NCBI GenBank assembly: GCA_009692585.1 | Contig: SHYX01000010.1 | Coordinates: forward strand, 1-64,000 | DNA: 64,000 nt | Source: Myxococcales bacterium | GTDB taxonomy: Bacteria > Myxococcota > UBA796 > SXON01 | Direction of reading: 5' to 3' | Shown: piece by piece, positions 47,170-55,802 of the stretch | Layout of the letters: each line of letters starts with the position of its first letter | Numbering within the stretch: the stretch's first letter is position 1 | The notes under the pieces: model-generated | The model's input: only the letters and a program-made list of their open reading frames with translations | Told to the model about the DNA's origin: nothing | Databases searched by the model: none | Program-made: the position numbers and the translations under genes

Positions 47170-48079
47170 CGATCACCGCGTCGCCGTACACGAAGTTCAG
47201 CACGATCGGCCCGAAGATCACGATGAACACCGCGGGCATGATGAACAGGATGAGCGGGAACAAGAGCTTGGTCGCGGCGTAGGCGCCGGCGCGCTCCGCG
47301 GCCTGGAAGCGTTGCGTCCGGATGAGGTCGCTCTGGGCGCGCAGCACCGGTCCGATGCTGGCGCCGAGGATGTCCGCCTGGATCAACAGCGCCGCGAAGC
47401 TCCGGAGCTCGGGCATGTCCACCCGCGTGGCCAGATTCCGCAACGCCTGTTGCCGGCTGGCGCCCACCTGGATTTCCCGCAGCGTGAACGAGAGCTCGTC
47501 CACCAGGGGGCCGCTCTTGGCCTTCTCGCACACCTTGCCCACCCCCGCGATGAAGTCGAGCCCGGCCTCGACCGAGAGCGTCAACAGGTCCATCACGTAC
47601 GGCAGATTGCGTCGAATCGCCGCCTGCCGCGCGCTCACCAGCCCCGAGAGCCAGAAGTCGGGGAACATGCTCCCCATCCCGATGAGCAGCAGGTGGAGGG
47701 GGATGGGGATGAACACGCCGATGATCACCCAGCCGAGCACGATGGCGAACATCGTTTCGAAGAAGAAGGCCATCGCCACCTTGTAGGCGATGAATTCGTC
47801 TGTGCTCATCAGTCCGGACATCCCGGCGGCGACGAAACGACGGTTGATCCGCTCGCGGTAGCCGGCAAGGACGAGCGGCCGGACGAAGGGCACGAAGATC
47901 GTGTACAGCGGCCGCAGCGCGTGCACGAGCACCGCCTCCTTGGCCGACTCTACTCCCCCGGGCAGCCGGCCCGCGGCCGCTTCGGCCTCGAGATCGCGAG
48001 GGGTCAGCGCCCGGAAGACGCCGAAAATCGCGGCGCCGAAGCAGAGGGCGATGAAGAAGTAGGGGGCCTGCCCAAACAT
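47162..48079 (-). CDS. tadC: Type II secretion F-domain protein, TadC-like
   Basis: The 305-residue protein has membrane helices at the N-terminus, centre and C-terminus and the T2SF domain (PYVMDLLTLSVEAGLDFIAG, LRNLATRVDMPELRSFAALL). TadC is an inner-membrane platform of tight-adherence (Flp pilus) systems. No tadA, tadB or flp gene is in the window, so this is an orphan or the edge of a split locus. It is 14 bp after aroE, but has its own TACCCT hexamer 8 nt upstream. Confidence 0.88.
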   Translation of the reverse strand: MFGQAPYFFIALCFGAAIFGVFRALTPRDLEAEAAAGRLPGGVESAKEAVLVHALRPLYTIFVPFVRPLVLAGYRERINRRFVAAGMSGLMSTDEFIAYKVAMAFFFETMFAIVLGWVIIGVFIPIPLHLLLIGMGSMFPDFWLSGLVSARQAAIRRNLPYVMDLLTLSVEAGLDFIAGVGKVCEKAKSGPLVDELSFTLREIQVGASRQQALRNLATRVDMPELRSFAALLIQADILGASIGPVLRAQSDLIRTQRFQAAERAGAYAATKLLFPLILFIMPAVFIVIFGPIVLNFVYGDAVIGG

Positions 48080-48087
48080 GACAGCGC

Positions 48088-48093
48088 AGGGTA
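48088..48093 (-). promoter_or_regulatory. TACCCT, possible leaderless -10 element
   Basis: Minus strand, 8 nt upstream of the tadC ATG at 48079, in the short gap after aroE. Confidence 0.45.
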
Positions 48094-48939
48094 TCACCAG
48101 CCGCCGATGTCGAGCACTCCGCGGATGGTGTCGGAATCCACGGCCCGCCCGGTGAACAGCTCGAAGGACCGCGCCCCTTGGTGCATCAGCATGCCGATGC
48201 CGCGTTGGATCCGCACGCCCCCCGCCGCGCACGCAGCGAGCAGCGGCGGATCGGCCATCCAATAGTTGGCGTCCGTCCAGACGGCGCCGCGGGGGAGGTG
48301 GCGCACGTCGAATCCGCTCACGACGGGCACGCCCGGTCCCGACAGACAATTGACCACCAGGGACCACGGTCGCGACGAAAACGCGCCCGAATCCAAGGCC
48401 GCCTCCGCGAACCGGACCCGCGGAAAGCGAGGCGCCATGGCCTCCACAGCGGCATGCCCGCGCGCCCGGGTGCGGTTCAGCCAGGTCACCGAGGCCACCC
48501 CCGCACCAGCCAGCGCCGCGCCGACCGCTCGCCCGGTGCCGCCCGCACCGAGCACAACACAGTCACGACCCGTAAGTTCCACGCCCAGCTCCTCACGCAG
48601 GGCGCGCAGGTAGCCTTCCCCATCGGTGTTGTGTCCGGTCAGGAGACCACCTTCGCTGACCACCACGTTGACGGCGCCGGCACAAGCGGCCGCCGGCGAC
48701 AGCGCGTCGAGCGCCGGCAACACCCGCTCCTTGAACGGCACCGTGAGGTTGCAGCCGGCCAGGCCCAGGGTGCGAAACGCGGCGCCCACCTGCTCCGCGC
48801 GTTCCGGCGCCACGTCCAGGGCCACATAGACCGCGTCGATGTCGAGCCGGCGGAAAAGTTCGTTGTGCATCGCGGGCGACAGCGAGTGGCGGATCGGGTG
48901 GCCCAGGAGCGCAAAGACCTGGGTGCGGCCGGTGATCAT
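48094..48939 (-). CDS. aroE: Shikimate dehydrogenase
   Basis: The 281-residue protein reduces 3-dehydroshikimate with NADPH in aromatic biosynthesis. Motifs: GHPIRHSLSPAMHN, NLTVPFKE (catalytic Lys), NTDGEGYL, GAGGTGRAV (nucleotide-binding loop) and LNRTRAR, the NADP-selective segment. The start overlaps the ribF stop by 4 bp (ATGA), and tadC follows 14 bp later. Confidence 0.94.
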   Translation of the reverse strand: MITGRTQVFALLGHPIRHSLSPAMHNELFRRLDIDAVYVALDVAPERAEQVGAAFRTLGLAGCNLTVPFKERVLPALDALSPAAACAGAVNVVVSEGGLLTGHNTDGEGYLRALREELGVELTGRDCVVLGAGGTGRAVGAALAGAGVASVTWLNRTRARGHAAVEAMAPRFPRVRFAEAALDSGAFSSRPWSLVVNCLSGPGVPVVSGFDVRHLPRGAVWTDANYWMADPPLLAACAAGGVRIQRGIGMLMHQGARSFELFTGRAVDSDTIRGVLDIGGW

Positions 48940-49847
48940 CGCAGCATGCCCCGCGCTGCGGCCGCGTCCAGCGCGATCTGGGCGGCCAGCGCGTCCATCG
49001 AGGGGAAGCGCCGCTCCTCGCGAATGCGCCCGACCAACTCCAACTCGAGGGTCGAGCCGTATAGAGCGTCGGCGACGTCGAAGAGGTGGGCCTCGACGGC
49101 GTACCGCTCGCCCCCCACCGTCGGGCGGACGCCGATGTTGGCGACTCCGCCAACCGAGCGGCCGTCGGGCAGCCGCGTCCGTACGGCGTACACCCCGTGC
49201 GCCGGGCGGATTTCCTCGGCGATCTCGATGTTCGCGGTCGGAAATCCGAGGGTGCGTCCCCGCGCCTGCCCGTGGACGACGGGGCCGGAGATCGACGGCG
49301 GGCGCCCGAGCAGCGCCGCCGCCAGGTCCACATCGCCGGCGGCGATCGCCTTGCGCACCCTCGACGACGAGATCGGCTCGCCGCCGTGGTCCAGGCCCGC
49401 CACCTCGATCATCTCGATGGCCGGCTCCAGCCGGCGGATGGCGTCGGCGTCGCCGGCGCGCATGCTCCCGAAGCGGAAGTCGTGCCCGACGATGAGCGCC
49501 CGCGCGCCCAGGCGCCCGATCAGGACGTCCCGGACGAAGCGTTCCGCCCCCCACGCCGCGAACGCTGCGGTGAACGGCTCCACCTCGATCCGGGCCACGC
49601 CTGCCACATGAAGCGTCGCGACACGATGCGCCAGTGTCTGCAGGCGGGGCTGATGACGTTGCGGCGCTACTATCGCGGTCGGAGCGGGGTCGAAGGTGTA
49701 GACGCAGGTCGGTACACCCAGGCGCGCGCCCGCGGCGAAGAGGGCGGCGAGCATGTGGCGGTGGCCACGATGCACCCCGTCGAAGTTCCCGATGGCCACC
49801 ACGCTGGCCAACGATGCGGATTCCGGCACGGTGGTCGGCAAGGGCAC
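48936..49847 (-). CDS. ribF: Bifunctional riboflavin kinase / FAD synthetase
   Basis: The 303-residue protein has both RibF halves: an N-terminal adenylyltransferase (AIGNFDGVHRGHR, GHDFRFG, ISSSRVRKAIAAG) and a C-terminal flavokinase (GRTLGFPTANIE, NIGVRPTVGG). It makes FMN and FAD from riboflavin. It leads the ribF-aroE pair. It diverges from the beta-helix gene across 20 bp. Confidence 0.95.
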   Translation of the reverse strand: MPLPTTVPESASLASVVAIGNFDGVHRGHRHMLAALFAAGARLGVPTCVYTFDPAPTAIVAPQRHQPRLQTLAHRVATLHVAGVARIEVEPFTAAFAAWGAERFVRDVLIGRLGARALIVGHDFRFGSMRAGDADAIRRLEPAIEMIEVAGLDHGGEPISSSRVRKAIAAGDVDLAAALLGRPPSISGPVVHGQARGRTLGFPTANIEIAEEIRPAHGVYAVRTRLPDGRSVGGVANIGVRPTVGGERYAVEAHLFDVADALYGSTLELELVGRIREERRFPSMDALAAQIALDAAAARGMLR

Positions 49848-49855
49848 CGCGGCTA

Positions 49856-49861
49856 TATCCT
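49856..49861 (+). promoter_or_regulatory. TATCCT, possible leaderless -10 element
   Basis: Plus strand, 6 nt upstream of the ATG at 49868; the whole divergent gap to ribF is 20 bp. Confidence 0.5.
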
Positions 49862-49867
49862 TACCCG

Positions 49868-52405
49868 ATGCTCCTCTGGTTGGCGACCGCCGCGGCAGAC
49901 ACGATTGTCGTCGCCCGGGACGGAACCGGGGACTACGCCCAACTGCAGGATGCGATCGACGTGGCGAGGGCCGGCGATGTGCTGCTCCTGGGGCCGGGTA
50001 CCTATGTGGGTAGCTTCGAGGTGCGCGGCCGGTACCTGACCATTCGGGGTCGTGACGGGGCGGCCGTCACCGTGCTCGACGGGGACGGCGCCGACACCAC
50101 CCTGAGCCTCCTCGACGCCAACGTGGTGCTCGAGGGGTTGACCCTCCGCAACCGGCGAGGTGGGCTCCGCACCCAGGATCGAACCGACCTCGTCGTTCGC
50201 GACAGCGTGTTCGACAGCGTCGGCAGCGCCGACAGCGATGGCGCGGTGTACCTGGACAACGGCACGGCGCTGTTCGAGGACGTCACGTTCGTGGGCGGGG
50301 CGGCAGCGACGTCGTGGGCGATCGAGGCCGTGGCCGGCGAGCTGACCGTCGAGCGCTGCAGCTTCGCCGACGGGGAGGCTCCTTTCGGCAGCGTCGCCCT
50401 CGGGGCGAGCGTGACGGCGACGTTCAGGACCAGCACCTTCGAGGACGGGGTTGGCGACCGCGTCGGTGCGCTCTCGATCGGCCCGGCCGCACGGGTCACG
50501 ATCCACGAGAGCTCATTTTCTCGCAATCTCGGCGCCTCGGGTGCGGTGTTGCTGGCGTCGGGCGCGGAGCTGTTCATCAGCGGGGGGAGCTTCGAGGACA
50601 ATGTCGGCTCCGAGCGCGGCGGCGCCGTACGGGTGGAGCCGGGCGGCTCGCTCCTGGCCCAGGAGGCGCAGTTCGTGGGCAACGTCGCGCCCGAGGGCGG
50701 GGCGGTGTACGTCGCCGGGACCGACTCGGTGCTCGACGATCTGGGGAGTGTGTGGAACGAAAACGCGGCCGCCCTCGGCGCCGACGCGATCGACGCGCGG
50801 GACGGCGCGGTGGTGCGCCTGACCGGGAGCGTCGTCAGTGAGAGCGCCGGGCGGGTCGCCATCTTCGTGGACGTTGGGGAGTTGCAGGCGGACGCGCTCG
50901 AACTCGGAGGGCCTTCGGCCCGACTGGTGGCCCACGCCAGCGTCGTGAGCGCCAGGGGCATCGCGACCGTGGGTGTCGACGCCGCCTTGTCGTTCACGGG
51001 GGGCACCGAGGCGACCATTGCCGGACTGCTGGCCACCGGGGGCCGCACCCAGGTGTCGGCGGAAAATGCCAGCGTGAGCGTGTCCGCCTGCGGTGCGGAG
51101 GGCGGAGCCGGGGATGCGGCGTTCTTTGTCGCGACCGACGCGACGCTCCTGATCGACGATTGTGAGCTGACGGGCTGGGGGCCGGCGGTCCTCGCCGAAC
51201 GCAGCCTGCTCCAGTGGCGAGGGGGCCGACTCGTCGACAATGTTCTGCAGGGTCAGGACGCGCTGGTCGCGATTCGCGAGGCCACCGTGGGCACCGAGGT
51301 GACCAACCTGGTGCTCGTCGCGAACATCGGCATCCTGGCTCGTTTGTTGGACTCGCCCGAGGCGAGCTTTCGTCACGCGACCTTCGCGGGCAACACCGGA
51401 GCGGCGCTCTGGGTGACCGGGGCGCCGCCCACGTTGGAGGCGCTCGCGTTCGCCCACCACGAGGGCGCCCTGCTGCACGGCGGTCCCGCGACCTGCCGCT
51501 GGTGTGGACTGCAGACGACCTCGAATCCGGGGACGCCCTTGACCCTCCTGGAGCCGGCGATCGGTGACCCCGCTTTCGTCCGGTGGGACGGCGCCGAGCC
51601 CCTCAGCGCCGACCTTCATCTCCGTCGCGACAGTGTACTGGTGGATGCCGCCGATCCTGCTACGGTCGACGCGGACGGCTCCCGCGCCGACATCGGCGCG
51701 TGGGGGGGGCCCGGCGCCGGCCCCTTCGCCGATGCCGACGGCGACGGTGCCAGCACGCTGACCGACTGCGACGACGCCGACCCCATCGTGCATCCCGACG
51801 CCACCGAATTCTGGTACGACGGCGTCGACCAGGACTGCGACGGTCGCGACGATGATCAGGACGGCGACGGCTGGGCCGACGGCTCCGACTGCGACGACAC
51901 CGACCCCCGCGTCCACCTTTGCCCCACCGGCGGCGGCCCGGCGAACGTTCAGGCCGGGTGTGGGTGTCGGGGCGGAGGCGAGCCCCGGTGGCTTCTGGCG
52001 GGGGTGGGCGTGGGGGCGGCCTACGCCACGCGCCGCCGCCGACGCAAGCTGAGCGCGGTCACCAACAGGCCCACGGCGCCGGCGCTGGCTTCCCCGCCGG
52101 CGAAGCAGCCGCGCTCGATGGGCGGCGGCGCCTCGCCCTCGACCGGACAGAAATCGATGCCGCCGGGGTTGGGGTTCTCGCCGACGGTCAACTCGGCGAC
52201 GTCGTTGACGCCATCGTCGTTGGCGTCGTACCCAAGCTCCGCCGCCAACACGCCGTCGAGCGCGATCCCGGTGCTGTCGGAATCACTGATGAGGAGCCCC
52301 TCGGTCAACAACGCGACCGCGAAGGGCTGCGACGCCGTGCCCGAGCCGCCCGCGGGCGAGGTGTGGCAGAGCAGGCACGACGGCACACACTCCATGCCCA
52401 GGTAG
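49868..52405 (+). CDS. Right-handed beta-helix surface protein with MopE-type motif and MYXO-CTERM, extended past its normal end
   Basis: The open frame has 845 residues. A signal peptide (MLLWLATAAADT) is followed by a pectate-lyase-like beta-helix (~15-590; DGTGDYAQLQDAIDVARAGD). Two Asp-rich MopE-type putative metal-binding repeats come next (DGDGASTLTDCDDADPIVHP, DGDGWADGSDCDD). A MYXO-CTERM tail ends the domain order: AGCGC at ~698, a hydrophobic segment and RRRRRK at ~722-727. The tail is normally the C-terminus and is cut by myxosortase. Here the frame continues for ~119 low-complexity codons, all antisense to the convergent CXXCH gene. The stop codon was probably lost; the extension is likely not functional. 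Confidence 0.82.
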   Translation: MLLWLATAAADTIVVARDGTGDYAQLQDAIDVARAGDVLLLGPGTYVGSFEVRGRYLTIRGRDGAAVTVLDGDGADTTLSLLDANVVLEGLTLRNRRGGLRTQDRTDLVVRDSVFDSVGSADSDGAVYLDNGTALFEDVTFVGGAAATSWAIEAVAGELTVERCSFADGEAPFGSVALGASVTATFRTSTFEDGVGDRVGALSIGPAARVTIHESSFSRNLGASGAVLLASGAELFISGGSFEDNVGSERGGAVRVEPGGSLLAQEAQFVGNVAPEGGAVYVAGTDSVLDDLGSVWNENAAALGADAIDARDGAVVRLTGSVVSESAGRVAIFVDVGELQADALELGGPSARLVAHASVVSARGIATVGVDAALSFTGGTEATIAGLLATGGRTQVSAENASVSVSACGAEGGAGDAAFFVATDATLLIDDCELTGWGPAVLAERSLLQWRGGRLVDNVLQGQDALVAIREATVGTEVTNLVLVANIGILARLLDSPEASFRHATFAGNTGAALWVTGAPPTLEALAFAHHEGALLHGGPATCRWCGLQTTSNPGTPLTLLEPAIGDPAFVRWDGAEPLSADLHLRRDSVLVDAADPATVDADGSRADIGAWGGPGAGPFADADGDGASTLTDCDDADPIVHPDATEFWYDGVDQDCDGRDDDQDGDGWADGSDCDDTDPRVHLCPTGGGPANVQAGCGCRGGGEPRWLLAGVGVGAAYATRRRRRKLSAVTNRPTAPALASPPAKQPRSMGGGASPSTGQKSMPPGLGFSPTVNSATSLTPSSLASYPSSAANTPSSAIPVLSESLMRSPSVNNATAKGCDAVPEPPAGEVWQSRHDGTHSMPR

Positions 52406-52470
52406 GTGCTCACCTCGCCGGGAAGGCTGGAGAGCGCGTGGGCGAAACCGACGAACAAGAACAGACTCAC
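52021..52470 (-). CDS. Small CXXCH protein with MYXO-CTERM-like tail
   Basis: The 149-residue protein starts at GTG 52470 with a signal peptide (VSLFLFVGFAHALSS). A single c-type heme motif follows (SCLLCHTSPAGG), then an Asp/Asn-rich EF-hand-like loop (LGYDANDDGVNDVAEL). A MYXO-CTERM-like end has CFAGG, a short hydrophobic stretch and RRRRR. It is 7 bp after the barrel gene with another CXXCH motif, so the two may form one electron-transfer or heme-linked unit. Its Arg codons overlap the Arg codons of the convergent gene. Confidence 0.78.
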   Translation of the reverse strand: MSLFLFVGFAHALSSLPGEVSTYLGMECVPSCLLCHTSPAGGSGTASQPFAVALLTEGLLISDSDSTGIALDGVLAAELGYDANDDGVNDVAELTVGENPNPGGIDFCPVEGEAPPPIERGCFAGGEASAGAVGLLVTALSLRRRRRVA

Positions 52471-52477
52471 GCGCGCC

Positions 52478-53659
52478 TCACAGGAACATGTGGAATTGGG
52501 CGGTCGCAGCCGGAGACGCTTCGACCCCCGGGGTGCAGTAGAGCGCGCCGTACAGCGCGTCCAGCCGCACATCCATGTGCGGGGCGAAGAACCAGAGGGC
52601 GGTGATCGTGCCGCGCCCGACCGGGGCCAGCTCGTCCCCGTGGTTGGTCTCGCACCATTCGGCGGTGCCCCGGATGTGCACGCCGCCGACGGGTTCGGTG
52701 TCGACCTGCAGGAAGCCTACGCTCCCCAGGTCCGTCTCGCCTGCGTCCAGTCGCGACGTGGTCACATTCGCCTCGGCGAGGAGGCGCACCTTCTCGAGCG
52801 GCGCGTACCGGCCGAAGAGGCCGTGCGCCTGCCGCTGTCGGGGCAGAAGCAACTCGACATCCAGCTCGGCGGTGGTCCAGAGCGAGGACGCCCCCACCTC
52901 CAGGTTGTTTTCCGGCGCGTACGCCACGAGCGCGGAGTAGCCCCGCTCCCGGTAGACGTCGGGCGCGACCTGGAAGTTGCCGGCAATGCCCATCAACTCG
53001 GCACGCCACTTTCCGCGCCCGTAGATCGCGTCCAGGCCCAGCTGCTGGTCGTCGTTGGTGGTGGTGCGCGTGGCCGATCGTGCGTAGAGCAGGTGCTCCT
53101 CGGTGCGGATGCCGAACGGAAGTGCCATACGACCAGTCCGCACCATCAGGCCCTTGGTGACGTCGTATCCGAGCCAATGCTCCCGCGAGACGGCGTTGCC
53201 CCCGGTGCCGACGTTGCTGGAAATCCACGCCCCGTCAGCGCCCTCGGAGACGTAGCCGGCGCTCCCGTAGGCGTGGAACCCGCCAAGCTTCAGGTGCGCC
53301 CGGAGGTCGGCCTGCATCAGGATGAACCGGACGATCCACTCCTTGGCCTCGGCGTCGACGGGGCGCGGGAAGGTGAGGCTGCGAACATCTGCTTGAAGCT
53401 GCACTTCTTTGGGAAGGGGCACGCCGAACGCGAAGTCCTTGATCGTCCCGGGCTCCTCGCCGTGCTTGCCGTAGGTCGAGCGCATGAAGATCTCAGCCTG
53501 CCCCCGTCCGTATTCGGTAAGCACGCCGCCGCCGGAGGGGTCGACGTGGCACTGGACGCACGAGGTGTACCCATGCCCGATCATGAAGGGATAGGCGTGG
53601 GCGGAGCTGGAGAACAGGCCGGCGAGCACCACGAGCGCCCCGACGAAGAACGCCTTCAA
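52478..53659 (-). CDS. Outer-membrane barrel-type protein with N-terminal CXXCH heme motif
   Basis: The 393-residue protein starts at TTG 53659, which overlaps the yceI stop (TTGA). A signal peptide (FFVGALVVLAGLFSSSAHAY) is followed by GYTSCVQCHVDPSGGG, one c-type heme site near the mature N-terminus. The remaining ~330 residues are alternating strands typical of a porin-like barrel (RAHLKLGGFHAYGSAGYVSE, GRMALPFGIRTEEHL). A heme at the mouth of a barrel is unusual and suggests electron transfer across the outer membrane. Family identity is unknown. Confidence 0.8.
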   Translation of the reverse strand: MKAFFVGALVVLAGLFSSSAHAYPFMIGHGYTSCVQCHVDPSGGGVLTEYGRGQAEIFMRSTYGKHGEEPGTIKDFAFGVPLPKEVQLQADVRSLTFPRPVDAEAKEWIVRFILMQADLRAHLKLGGFHAYGSAGYVSEGADGAWISSNVGTGGNAVSREHWLGYDVTKGLMVRTGRMALPFGIRTEEHLLYARSATRTTTNDDQQLGLDAIYGRGKWRAELMGIAGNFQVAPDVYRERGYSALVAYAPENNLEVGASSLWTTAELDVELLLPRQRQAHGLFGRYAPLEKVRLLAEANVTTSRLDAGETDLGSVGFLQVDTEPVGGVHIRGTAEWCETNHGDELAPVGRGTITALWFFAPHMDVRLDALYGALYCTPGVEASPAATAQFHMFL

Positions 53660-54225
53660 GGTGCGTCGACCATGTAGACGACGGCGGACGCCTTCTGTAC
53701 CGCGTCGACCGAGATGCCCAGGTAGTTCGGCACCGCGATGCCGTGGTCGGTGGTGTTGTAGGCGAACGACGCCGAGGCCTTCCACCCCTGTTTGGTCTTG
53801 CTCACGTCGTAGGTGACGCTTACCGGCTTGGTGGCCCCGTGCGCGGTGAACTGGGCCTCGAGGGTCCCCTTGACGCGCGCGCCCAGCTCGGTCGGCCAGG
53901 CGATGTTCGCCTTGGGGAACGACAGCGTGGCGTTGGGGTAGGTGCCCACCTGCAGGAACTTGTCGCGCATGTGTTCGTCGCGCAGGTCGATGCCGGTCTT
54001 GATGTTGGCGAGCGGCACGGTGAACGTCAGCGTGGTGCCGTCGTCGTCGACGCTGCAGTCGTTGGTGCGGGCGTCGATGTCCAACGCGCCCGGCTCGCCG
54101 TTGGCCTTGAAGCGGATGTCGGGTTTGGCGACCCCACTCTCGACGCGCAGGCCAGCGAGGGCCACGCTGGGGACGAGGAGGGCGGCGACGACGAGGAGGT
54201 GACCGAGGGTCCGGGGCATGGGCAT
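53656..54225 (-). CDS. YceI family periplasmic protein
   Basis: The 189-residue protein has a signal peptide (LGHLLVVAALLVPSVALAG) and a lipocalin-like YceI domain: LTFTVPLANIKTGIDLRDEH, MRDKFLQVGTYPNATLSFPK and VKGTLEAQFTAHGATKPVSV. YceI proteins bind polyprenyl or isoprenoid-type lipids. It heads an operon with two CXXCH proteins (TTGA overlap). ATG 54225 is the first of two in-frame ATGs six bases apart. Confidence 0.9.
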   Translation of the reverse strand: MPMPRTLGHLLVVAALLVPSVALAGLRVESGVAKPDIRFKANGEPGALDIDARTNDCSVDDDGTTLTFTVPLANIKTGIDLRDEHMRDKFLQVGTYPNATLSFPKANIAWPTELGARVKGTLEAQFTAHGATKPVSVTYDVSKTKQGWKASASFAYNTTDHGIAVPNYLGISVDAVQKASAVVYMVDAP

Positions 54226-54658
54226 GGTCCTTGAACGCGGCAATCGTACCACTGCTTCAACCCAATGCGAGGCCGGAGGCTCACCGTGTACACCGAAACC
54301 CGATGAACACGCCGCTCTGATTGGTGTTGACCTGGTCGCCCGCATCCGCGACATCGCCCTGGTCGACACCGACGTCGGCCTTCTGACCGAACGTGGCGGC
54401 TCGGTGCTTGCGCTCACGGTCTACGACGAGACGGCCCGCCCGCTGGCGCCGAAGTCATCCTCGACGGGCGATGCGCCGCCGATGGGATGAAGCCGAAGGT
54501 CAGCTCCGTTTCGCTCGGGGTCGGTCGGACCGAGCTCGACATGAAGCTGGAGCCGCTCGCGCGCCTCGTGAGCCTGGTCGCCACCCTGCCCGGACGGCCC
54601 GGCAACCGACGCGCTGATCCGCAAAAAAGCGAGCCCGCCGCTGGCGGTCGAGCTGGGG
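54218..54658 (+). pseudogene. Frameshifted 5' part of the OmpA-family gene
   Basis: Two frame changes break a longer gene. Frame 1 reads GVDLVARIRDIALVDTDVGL, then TVYDETARPLA. Near 54447 the coding pattern jumps to frame 2 (AGAEVILDGRCAADGMKPK, then SLGVGRTELDMKLEPLA). Near 54595-54603 it jumps to frame 3 (ATDALIRKKASPPLAVELG), which runs on into the intact OmpA part. The joined text resembles a PEGA-like carbohydrate-regulatory domain. The N-terminal start cannot be placed. Indels or assembly errors could explain it. Confidence 0.6.
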
Positions 54659-55363
54659 TTGCGGCCGACGGCGCCCGACCGCGGGGCGCTCCTCGTCGAA
54701 CTGGTCGATCCCGCGGGCCGCCCCGGCGCGGGCGCCACCCTCCGTGTCGGCGGCGTCGCCGTCCCAGACGGCGCGGCCGGCATCGTGATGTTGGAGGATC
54801 GCCCTCTCGGGCGGGTGAAGCTGGCGGCTGGAGCGCCCGGCTTCCGCACCACCGAGGCTGACACCGTCGACGTCGTGCGCGGCACCGGCGCTCGGTTCGC
54901 GCTCCGGCCTGGGACCTGGCAGATCGTCGTGAGCGCGAAGGGCTTCGGTCCCTGGCACAAGGACGTCGAGGTCGTGGCCGCCCTCGCGGCCGAGAAGGTG
55001 GAGCTGACCCATACCAGCGTCGTGAGCCGCGAGCAGGTCCGCTTCGCCCACGACAAGGCGGACATCGACGAGGGCAGCCATCCCCTCCTCGAACAGGTGG
55101 CCTCGACGCTCCTGCTCCACACCGAGATCGCCCGGATCGAGGTCCAGGGGTATGCCGACAGCCGGGGCGCCGAGATCCACAACTTCGATCTGTCGCAGCG
55201 CCGGGCCGAGGCCGTGCGCGCCTTCCTCCTGCGCCGTGGGGTCGAGGCCGACCGCGTGGTCGCGCCGGGGTACGGCACTGCCCGACCGCTCGCCAACAAC
55301 GACACCGAAGCCGGCCGCGCCCGCAATCGGCGGGTACAGTTCGAACTCCTCCCGCCCCCCTGA
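54659..55363 (+). CDS. OmpA-family C-terminal domain protein (3' part of a broken gene)
   Basis: The open piece has 234 residues. Two PEGA-like repeats (~10-105; GATLRVGGVAVPDGAAGIVM, RPGTWQIVVSAKGFGPW) precede an OmpA domain (~115-232): EQVRFAHDKADI, IEVQGYADSRGAEIHN, LSQRRAEAVRAFLLRRGV and ARNRRVQFEL. OmpA domains hold peptidoglycan through an Asp and an Arg, both visible. The TTG start is formal; the coding pattern continues upstream in this frame to about 54600 and then in other frames. It is 12 bp upstream of a small lipoprotein gene. Confidence 0.75.
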   Translation: MRPTAPDRGALLVELVDPAGRPGAGATLRVGGVAVPDGAAGIVMLEDRPLGRVKLAAGAPGFRTTEADTVDVVRGTGARFALRPGTWQIVVSAKGFGPWHKDVEVVAALAAEKVELTHTSVVSREQVRFAHDKADIDEGSHPLLEQVASTLLLHTEIARIEVQGYADSRGAEIHNFDLSQRRAEAVRAFLLRRGVEADRVVAPGYGTARPLANNDTEAGRARNRRVQFELLPPP

Positions 55364-55375
55364 CCGGAGCCCCCC

Positions 55376-55789
55376 TTGCGCCTCGTCATCGTTTTCGGCC
55401 TTCTCTGTCTATCCGCCTGCACCCCGCTCGTGGGCGAATGGGAGGGCGACGCGACCTGCGGCGACGTCGACCAGCACATCGACTTCGAATTGGAGTGGGA
55501 CAACGACCACTACGAAGGGGAAGGCGTCTTGATCTACAACGGATCGGCCGGCGGCTTCGACGCCGAGCTCACGGTCGAGTTCGACGTCGAGGTGGACCCG
55601 GAGATCGACAACGACGGTGATCTCGACGTCTCCGCCGAGAGCACCCGGTGTCACGCCGTCTTGGGCGACGAGGAGATCGAGTACAACTGCACCACGGCCC
55701 TGGACCCCGAGGCGGTCTTCACCTGGGATCGCGCCGACATCATCGAGATCTCCGGCTCGTGTGAGGGAGAGCTGGAGCGGGAGCAGTAG
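55376..55789 (+). CDS. Small acidic lipoprotein
   Basis: The 137-residue protein starts at TTG 55376 and has a lipobox (LLCLSAC, Cys ~15). The mature part is very acidic, with alternating strands and four further Cys (TCGD, TRCHA, YNCTT, GSCEG), which could form two disulfides. It follows the OmpA gene by 12 bp and may be its partner. No family is recognised. Confidence 0.7.
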   Translation: MRLVIVFGLLCLSACTPLVGEWEGDATCGDVDQHIDFELEWDNDHYEGEGVLIYNGSAGGFDAELTVEFDVEVDPEIDNDGDLDVSAESTRCHAVLGDEEIEYNCTTALDPEAVFTWDRADIIEISGSCEGELEREQ

Positions 55790-55802
55790 CCCGGCGTCGT
55801 CG

